Positions 57,301-64,000 of a stretch of 64,000 nt of DNA are shown here, piece after piece. Source of the DNA: Opisthocomus hoazin (Eukaryota > Chordata > Aves > Opisthocomiformes > Opisthocomidae); contig NC_134417.1 of the NCBI RefSeq assembly GCF_030867145.1, forward strand, positions 5,867,577-5,931,576, given 5' to 3'. The translations under genes and the position numbers were made by a program. How positions within the stretch are numbered: the stretch's first letter is position 1; the number at the start of each line of letters is the position of its first letter. The notes beneath the pieces are model-generated. The model was not told the origin of the DNA. It made no database searches and worked only from the letters and a program-made list of their open reading frames with translations.

Positions 57301-58503
57301 GGGATGCTCTTGGCTTGAAACACTGAAATCACAGGTAGTCAAATTGTGTCTGCAAGAGAGCTTATATTTCTTTTGCTTGTCCAAAGTAATATGACTCTGA
57401 CCCAGTAATAAAAAGAGTATTAAGAAAATTCAAATCTTTGCTTTGTTATCCAGTAGAAATGTTAATCAGCTATTTACATGCTTGTTAGCTTTCTCAAGTA
57501 TGCTCTTGGTACCAGGATGGGGTTAGAGACATCCACAGAAAGCTGCTGCCACTCATCCGCCACAGGCTTTAACCAGGGCGTTGTTTCTGTTGCCCTCTTT
57601 CACAGGAGGAGATCCCCATCCCCATATTACAGCCGAGGGGGCTACAGATCTCGGTCCAGATCTCGATCCTACTCACCTCGTAAGTAGCCAGAGAGCTCGT
57701 GTATCAAAAGCAAAATTCTGCTTTGCCTGGAGAACTTTTGAGGTTTTGCATCTGTAGAGAGTATTTGACTTGAGTGTGGTATTCTTTTTTGGAACCACAG
57801 TTCCCTTTAGGGTTTCATTGAGCAACTGGCAACCTTGAGGACAGAGCAAATATTTAGTTTGCAAGAAAATAAACTAGGTAATACCGCTTGTTTAAAAAGT
57901 CTGAGGTACCATTTCATTCTCCAGAACTGTTAAAACAGGAGTTTGTAGAATGCTGACGGTTGGGTTACCTCTAGGACACCAATGTCAAATTCCCAGGCCT
58001 CGCACATTGTAACACTGAAACTAAATTTCCCAACGTAATTTGTTAAAGAGGTTAACTTCATCTGAGGTCCAAATAGCGCTTTTTTTTTCCTCCAAATCAC
58101 TTATTTGCATGGAAGATAAAGCTGCATTTTGATGGCAGGAATTTAGTAAAACACAAGAGCATTCCTAGCGTGCTCCCTTTGTGACAGGTACAGGGTGAGT
58201 GACTAGGTCGTGTTCCCGTGTTTACCCTTTGTGTCCGAGTGAAAACGAGTGGGGCTGCTGTTACTGACCCCCAGGGAAACCGCCCGCTGCGCAGCAGTTA
58301 CAGCACGAGAGAGCCCTCGCTGTGCCCAGCCCAGGGCACGGGACAGGAGCTGTGGCTTCTTGTCACAGGCAAAGCGTGAGGCGCTCCAGTGCCGTGCGGA
58401 TGGGAGGGGTGGCAGTGAGTTTAGGCAGAAATCTTAAAAACCTGGCAATCCTCCGAAGTCTAACGGCGTATGTATTTTGTTTTTTCTTTCAGGTCGCTAT
58501 TAA
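38919..58503 (+). CDS. TRA2B: Transformer-2 protein homolog beta, 9 coding exons
   Basis: TRA2B is a nuclear SR-like splicing regulator that binds AGAA/GAA-rich exonic enhancers and promotes exon inclusion. Exons: 38919-38954, 45705-45838, 49883-50045, 50893-51081, 52493-52608, 53815-53898, 57038-57100, 57606-57679, 58493-58503, giving 870 nt, 289 aa (human 288). The order is an N-terminal RS domain (about 13-115), an RRM at about 118-196 with RNP2 CLGVFGL and RNP1 RGFAFVYF (159-166), a [14 protein letters not shown] linker, a glycine run and a C-terminal RS domain ending SYSPRRY. The protein is nearly identical to human; visible changes include KSGRHTP, RRHIGNR, E170 for [10 protein letters not shown] and one extra glycine. 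All introns are GT-AG. Intron 1 (6.75 kb) holds the candidate poison exon. TRA2A is excluded by the sequence of the first 12 residues and both RS domains. Confidence 0.97.
44115..44135. repeat. Poly(C) tract, 21 nt, in TRA2B intron 1
   Basis: An uninterrupted run of 21 C on the transcript strand. Runs of this length are prone to length error in assembly. Confidence 0.9.
45158..45435 (+). other. TRA2B: TRA2B poison exon (alternative exon 2, premature stop)
   Basis: In mammals TRA2B represses itself by including a roughly 276-nt, GAA-rich, ultraconserved exon between coding exons 1 and 2. This introduces early stops. Here a 278-nt segment fits. A pyrimidine-rich tract and TATTAAG acceptor end at 45157. 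The body is dense in GAA/AGAA motifs (GAAGAAGGAAAA near 45,168; GAAGATGAAAGAAG near 45,337; GGAAGAATGAAGAAAAGG near 45,363). A GTAATT donor follows at 45436. Joined to exon 1 (phase 0), the frame runs 27 codons and hits TGA at 45239-45241. Acceptor and composition are convincing. The exact donor is less sure, since an AGAA|GTAATC lies 27 nt upstream. Confidence 0.78.
45541..45561. repeat. Poly(A) tract, 21 nt, in TRA2B intron 1
   Basis: An uninterrupted run of 21 A between the poison exon and coding exon 2. No retrosequence was recognised in front of it. Confidence 0.85.
47210..47390 (-). mobile_element. CR1-like LINE remnant, minus orientation, in TRA2B intron 2
   Basis: On the minus strand this reads [20 protein letters not shown], a recognisable eroded form of the CR1 segment [21 protein letters not shown], followed by degraded 3' UTR (GGACCCTTCCTGAGC, reverse of the usual GGTCCCTTCC). 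It is old and 5'-truncated. Confidence 0.65.
50861..50880. repeat. (CTAT)5 microsatellite beside the TRA2B exon 4 acceptor
   Basis: Five perfect CTAT units end 12 nt before the first base of the RRM-encoding exon (50,893), so the repeat forms part of the pyrimidine-rich tract of that acceptor. Confidence 0.92.
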
Positions 58504-58900
58504 AGCATGACATGTAGAGGAATTTCTAGCTACAGCCTTTGAGTTGAAATTGCAAGTTTGTGGACAATATTTTTATTGTCTCTTCTGTTTAAACAAGTGA
58601 ACAGTGCCTAGTGAATAGGTGACTTTTACACCTTTTATGAAGACTACTTCTGTGATGTTCAATGCTGTTTCATTCTGCATATTTGTGTAGTTTGGTGCTT
58701 TGTTTCAAGTTGTGTTTTGAAAGGAGTATGTTTTGCATGTATTTTTTTAGTCTCAATTTTGACTCCTGAAAGGTTTCTATTGTAAAGACAAACTGTTCAG
58801 TTAGTTTTTTCTACTGATTCCAAGGTATTCTGAAGATCAAAACCTGTGTAAAATGCTTTCCAAAAGTGAAAAATAAAATAAAAAGAAGTTTTGTTTTTTC
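58504..58900 (+). other. TRA2B: TRA2B 3' UTR with overlapping poly(A) signals
   Basis: The stop TAA at 58501-58503 is followed by about 0.4 kb of AT-rich sequence. It ends in two overlapping AATAAA hexamers (58872-58877 and 58877-58882) and a T-rich downstream element (TTTTGTTTTTTC). Cleavage is expected near 58,895-58,900. Longer 3' UTR forms are possible. Confidence 0.8.
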
Positions 58901-61900
58901 TTTTCCTACTTACTTTGCCAAGTGTCAGTTATGGGTTGAAAAGGGACTTGCAACACTTAGGCTATGTATTTGGGAATAATGTTTAAGGTCCAGAAGTAAA
59001 ATTCACCCTAAATTTGGGTAGCTGCATAGTTGTTCTGTAAATGTCATACCTTCGGGGCGGTGAACCCGGTGCGTAGAGAAGCCTGTGTGCAAGCCGTACG
59101 GCAGCAGGAGCGAGAAGCATCATTCAGCAGCACCGTACGCACGCACCAAGACTCGTAACAAACCCTCGGTAATGCTGTCGAGCTTTGAGGTGGGCGAGCT
59201 CTTCAGCAGATGGTCACCTGTAACGTGACATGACGTGAAATGGTTGGTGGATGTAGATAAGCATACACTTACAGAGGCAACGGAAGAACACTCAGGCTAT
59301 GTTTTTTTTTTCTTATTTATTCACGGATGGTTGTCCTTCTTGAGAAGAGTACATCTCTATCCACTCATGGGGCTGAAATGCAAAATAACTCTCAAATGGT
59401 GCTTTCCAACCAGTATAGTGCCGCTTTGCCTACTCGCGTTCATGAACTTCATACGCTTAATGAAAATCCTGGGCAAGATTTGAAAGCGCTTTGGTCAGAC
59501 TAGAGCTTCCCTCAGCCTTGTGTCACAGCTCCAGTGGTGACCGAGCATGGTCATCAAGTCGTGGTCACCAAGTTACCTCTGCTGCTGTTCTCTCGGCTTT
59601 TGAACACCAACTCCTCTGCTTTTTTCCCTGCATAGTAATTCCCACACTTTTCCATGAACTGATTGGAGTTACAGGACCCTGTGGACCTGCAGCCTCTTGA
59701 CCTTTTTTTGATGGTTTCCTGCATGGGAATGGAACAGACAGCTTCTCTCTGCATTTCTGAGCCATTTCTAAGCAGCAGCCGCTGTCACCTCTTGGCTTAC
59801 TGTTGTTTTCACATCTTGTTAGATCTTTGCGTGGAAGTTTTCAGTAGCTTCACTCTTGAATAATTTCTGATTCTGCTGTATGTTTGTCGGAGGGGGGTGG
59901 AAGGAAGGAGCAGGGTGGCCCACGGTGTTCCGCAGGCTGAGGAACCCATGGGTTTATGTAGTAAACATAATGCTGATTCTTTCTGAGAACCGTCTCGCCC
60001 TGACCCTGGTTTGGTTCTGTTGAGTACTACTGAGCTGAAGGTTTTCATACAGCGACTTCCAGGAGCTGGCACCGGCGGATGAGTGACAGGAGCCTGACTC
60101 TGCAGTCTGCCCTTCGTTAGAGGATTTAACACGCGGCTGTACAGGCTGCTGTGATGCACTCTGCTATGAAGAGCCCCCAGAGCCATCACAGGCTGGAATT
60201 TAAGTGGTAAGCCTGTTGTACCCCCAAATTTTTTTTATTCAGTGGGAGGTGTGTTTTAATCTGATGTTGGAGGAGACACAGTGAGGTTTCTACTTTGGTT
60301 TACGGTGAGAATATTATTTTGTGTGTAGAAATAGCGGTATCCTCATTTCTGGACTCAGAAAAAAATGATGTTCCTTACTGGTGTGGGCAAGAAAATGCTT
60401 TCCCCTCTTGCTCTCTTTGGTGCGTGGTGTGCAGTGGCTCCGAGCAAGAGGCCGAGGAAACCAGCCCGGCCTGCTGCGGCTGCCTGGAGAGAGGCAGGCT
60501 AACAGCAGTTCGCCACGCGTCGCAGGGAGGTTTTCGCAAATACCTGGATATATTTTTAAACCCCTCTCTACTTTTACAATCCGGGATGGACAACGGGATT
60601 TCGGCAGTAATGATTTCCATCGGAGGTGACACCCCGCCGAGGGCTGAGCTGGTGCCCGCATTCACACATCCGTGGAGCCGGGAGCATCCCCGATCCGCGG
60701 TGAGCATCGCGGGGCTGCGGTGTGCTGTGCGGCAGCGAGCGTGCTGGGAAGCTGGAGTCCCACCGCTGGAGCTGACCTTCCTCCTCTGCCGAGCACGCTG
60801 TCCCTGCTTTCGACTGCGTTTTCTTAGTCACAGTCTTAAGCTTCCTTTGAATCACTCAGCAGGGGTTGAAAAATGCGGAGTCAAGAACATGTGTCCTTCG
60901 GTAAGCTGCGTTTATGTTTTAGTAAAAGGGGGATTTCGCAACTCGTGGTGCGCAGTTCCTGGCAGCTGAGTTCATCTGCTGGCTGCTCGCTGCCGGGAGA
61001 GCATCCTCCACCCCTTTCCCCCGCGGTGGTACCTGGTGCTAAGGCTCGGACCTGCCGCGGAGCCGCGCTCCAGCCCGGGGGAAGGAACGCTTTTCCTCCG
61101 CGCAGGGCGCAGAAGGACCGGGGAGGTCGTGTCGGTGGGAGGCAGCGCGCCGAGGCGCACCCTAAAATCTGTTTTATTTCTAGGGTTTGGGAAAGCTCTG
61201 GCGCGGCCGCAGCCCGGCGGCGGGGAGAGCCTTTTGCCTGGGTGTTCCTGCCGCTGAATCACGCCGGCGGCCGGCCGGGCCAGGAAGAGCCCCCGGTCAG
61301 ATGCTCCCCGGCGTGTGTAATGTTGCCCCGTTACGCGGGAGTGACGGATGGCTGTGGTATGCGATGCGCTTCTGAATCACCGCTGGACGCCCTGACGCTC
61401 CGCCAGCGCGCGACGCGGGAGCAGCGGAGGGGGGAAAGCCAGCCCCGAGCCGCCGCAGGAATCTCGCCACCGGCCTCTGCCACTGCGAAAGCAACGTCTG
61501 CTGGGGTGGAGGTGACAGGCTGTGCCCTTCGCTGACCCGCTTTCCCGGCACAAGTAGGACCAATAAAAAAACTTTTAAAAGCAAGGAAACAATGTTTGTG
61601 CCATTGGGCTGCTGGACTCTCCCCACCATGTGCAGGTGGAGTTTGCTCCGGGTCAGTTTGTGGCTTTCGCGGTGTGAGCGATGCTCCAGTCCCCGCACGG
61701 CCCCGCAGCATCTCCTCGGTCCCCTGGGTACCAGGAGGACTGCTGAGCATCGGCACGCAAGGCTTGGGGTCGTCAGGGGTAGTCGTGGCATTAAGATGGA
61801 CTCGGAGGGTGGCTTACAGGCACCAATTAACTTGAAACGGGGTCTGGAGAGCAGCTGGGTCCAGCACAGGGACTGGAGACCGAAGGGAGAGCACAGGGCT

Positions 61901-62064
61901 GCGACTCTCCCAGCACCCCTTGCACAAGCAGTGCTGCAGCTTTCAGCTCTCTGCTGAACCTCACGAGTTCCTAAAAATTTGTGTTTTCTCTAATAACTCC
62001 TTAATTTGAGTTCCGGTAACATGTTTTCTCATTCACATTTCAGTTCCAGCAAATCAATCGCAAT
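58901..62064. other. Intergenic, no gene recognised; CpG-rich patch at about 61.02-61.46 kb
   Basis: No exon chain was recognised. The patch at about 61,020-61,460 is CpG-dense relative to its surroundings and could be a promoter or a distal island. In human the next gene downstream of TRA2B on the same strand is IGF2BP2; I looked for its first exon (MMNKLYIGNLS) and did not find it. Confidence 0.45.
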
Positions 62065-62160
62065 TCAGGACATGGTTTAGCAGGCATGGTGGTGGTGGGT
62101 TGACGGTTGGACTGATGATCTTAGAGGTCTCTTCCAACCTTAATGATTCTATGATTCTAA
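62065..62160 (+). mobile_element. CR1 LINE, extreme 3' tail
   Basis: About 95 bp match the 3' UTR of the 29.57-kb CR1: GGACATGGTTTAGCAGGCAT, GGTTGGACTGATGATCTTAG, then CTTCCAACC and ATTCTATGATTCT. It is a very short 5'-truncated insertion of the same subfamily. Confidence 0.88.
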
Positions 62161-64000
62161 AGGCAGGTGCTGCTGCCCTGCCAGAGCTGCTTTTGGAGCC
62201 AAGAGAAGCTGATCCTTTCTTTTTTCTGCTTCAATATGACAGGTATGGCTCCTTGGGGCTCGCTTGGGTGTCCACTTCTGGCACCTGGTCTCTGCTCCAC
62301 CACCTTGACCATAGGCATCCATACCTTCAAGACCCTCTCGGGAGAGTCAGCAAAACTTCTAGCCTGTTGGGCAGGAGCTACTGGTATATCGCTACTGACA
62401 GTCTCTGTCCGTCATTCCCATAATTAAAAACTTGAGTTGGGGCCCAGTCATGCTCAGCCCCCATACAGGTGTAATTAACAGAGACCTGGTTATTAATTCA
62501 ATTACCCATCATGGCTGCCTTGCACCTCGGCATCCCCGAGTGCTAAGGGCTGATGACATGAAAGCTTCTGAAATTCTGTTAGGAGTTCGTAGATTTTCAC
62601 TCGTGTCCTAGCAAAGGGTGAGCAAAACGATTCCCCCGTGGCTTGAAAGGTACAGAAGCATTTTTCAACCAAATTCTGAATTATTTTTCTCAACTACGCT
62701 GTTCGTGACGGAGAGTCTCACCCTAGCGAGGTGGACGGCGTTCGTGCTGGGTACTGCTGACCGCCGCCAGTTCTGTGATGCTCTTCCCTTGCCTCCGCAG
62801 CAGCTGCTCCGTTCTCTCACCGGGAGGTTTCCAAAAGCCACAAGGTGCTTTTAAGAAAGTTCCTCGGTGCTATATTCGAGTTGAATTTTGGGTGTCCTCC
62901 AGCCTCGCGGTGCCTCGTGGCGATGGAGGGCAGGCGGGCGCCGCTCCACCCGCGCACACCGATCCGCGCGCCATGGCACACCGGCTCACCTCCGTGGCTT
63001 GGTCAGAAGTAAAAATCAGTCCTTTTGTAAAGGAAACAAATTTAATTTGTAGTTAATTTGTAGGAGAGGGTTTGTTTGGGGCTTTTCTTGGGTTTTTTTT
63101 GGTACTGCCTCTCCCACAAAGTCTTCCCCGCTGCCAGCGATGCACGGTGATGAGCGGCTGCATCCCATCTTGCTGCCGAACTGGCAGGGACTGGCAGGGA
63201 TGGGGCAAGGCTCTGCTGAGACTTCTCCTGCGCGACGAAAAATATCCTTAAGGATTCGGGGATAATGGGCCGTTCGGAGAGACGAGCCGGGTTCCTCCTC
63301 CTGAGCTGGGCTGCTGGGCTTTTGCCGCTGGATTAATGCAGCCCCTGGGGAGCACGGCGAGTGGGTGGTCCGGCCAATTTTCCTCCCACTGCACAGCCCA
63401 TTTACCCACCCGTGGGGCGAGCACCGGCGGCTGTAACCCTGCCGTACTCGGCTGCAGACAGCAGGCATGCAATTTTCTCGTCCGCCTGCAGGAAAGCCAC
63501 GCTCTTCTCCTGCCTGGGTTTGACCAATGGATCTGGCCAGCCCACAGCCAGATGTATTTTCCACCAATGCTTTCACATCCCCTCCAGCCATGGGGCATGC
63601 CTGCGCTCCTCTGACCCTTGGTGACAACGAGGGATGGCTCACAGAAGATGTCCCCTGTTGGATCACCCCCAAGTCCAGCTTGCTGCCAGCTCTGCCAAGC
63701 ACGCCACAACTTCTGGAGACCCTCTACTGGTGGAAATGTGACGGCTTCACCATCTCCTTCCCTCTGGCTCGAGGCAGGACCCACCATCACTGTGCTGTCC
63801 CGTTCCCCATACCCTCTGGGGACGGATGCTCCAGTTGCGGGATCCAAGGAGGGATCTCAATGCGGATGCCTCGGCCAGGCCCCCAGTGAGACCAGTCCAT
63901 CAGAAAAGGGTGATGAAGCCTGATGGCCTCAACCTGCCCGCTGCGAGACAGGCTTACCAAAGGCTTGGGATAAAACAGAGTTGTGGGTCAACCTGTTTAT
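62161..64000. other. Intergenic, no gene recognised
   Basis: Mixed composition with short open frames on both strands. A minus-strand frame of about 228 codons (63,016-63,702) overlaps others and has no recognisable family features or splice context. Nothing else is supported. Confidence 0.45.

Noticed and set aside
60295-60969. A 224-codon plus-strand open frame downstream of TRA2B
   Set aside because: The composition and residue pattern look random, there are no splice partners or family motifs, and overlapping frames exist on the other strand.

Overview
The window looks like bird genomic DNA. It holds spliced vertebrate genes with short introns, CpG-island promoters, and several CR1 LINE fragments with typical avian 3' ends (a tail close to ATTCTATGATTCT). 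There are no bacterial-style operons, no CRISPR array and no tRNA or rRNA gene that I can recognise. Base composition changes along the window. It is mixed in 1-11 kb, very GC-rich with tiny introns in 11-31 kb (microchromosome-like), and AT-richer with long introns in 39-59 kb.

Layout. (1) 1-4.3 kb: last intron, terminal exon and 3' UTR of DNAJB11 (ERdj3), plus strand. (2) 4.3-11.3 kb: no gene recognised; one 0.7-kb CR1 fragment with part of its reverse-transcriptase ORF. (3) 11.28-13.76 kb: PROCR (endothelial protein C receptor), minus strand, four coding exons, with a G-rich minisatellite in intron 2. (4) 13.77-15.2 kb: a 1.4-kb divergent intergenic region. It carries a 20-bp minisatellite about 0.5 kb long, then a periodic array of GGGCGTG boxes directly in front of PFKL. 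(5) 15.2-20.9 kb: complete liver-type phosphofructokinase PFKL, plus strand, 22 coding exons, 780 aa. (6) 24.85-29.46 kb: complete CFAP410 (C21orf2), minus strand, 7 coding exons, 254 aa, tail-to-tail with PFKL. (7) 29.5-38.5 kb: two adjacent CR1 copies, then unassigned DNA with an orphan CpG-rich patch. (8) 38.9-58.9 kb: complete TRA2B, plus strand, 9 coding exons, 289 aa, plus a candidate poison exon in intron 1. (9) 59-64 kb: unassigned, with a CR1 tail and a second orphan CpG-rich patch.

The genes do not form a pathway. They encode an ER chaperone, an endothelial receptor, a glycolytic enzyme, a ciliary/centrosomal protein and a splicing factor. The gene order is informative. DNAJB11 and TRA2B are human 3q27 neighbours, PFKL and CFAP410 are adjacent on human 21q22.3, and PROCR is on human 20q11. 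Human PFKL and CFAP410 are flanked by AIRE and TRPM2, neither of which I see here. Exon boundaries were placed by eye from GT-AG signals and phase. Every complete gene closes to an intact frame of the family's expected length.
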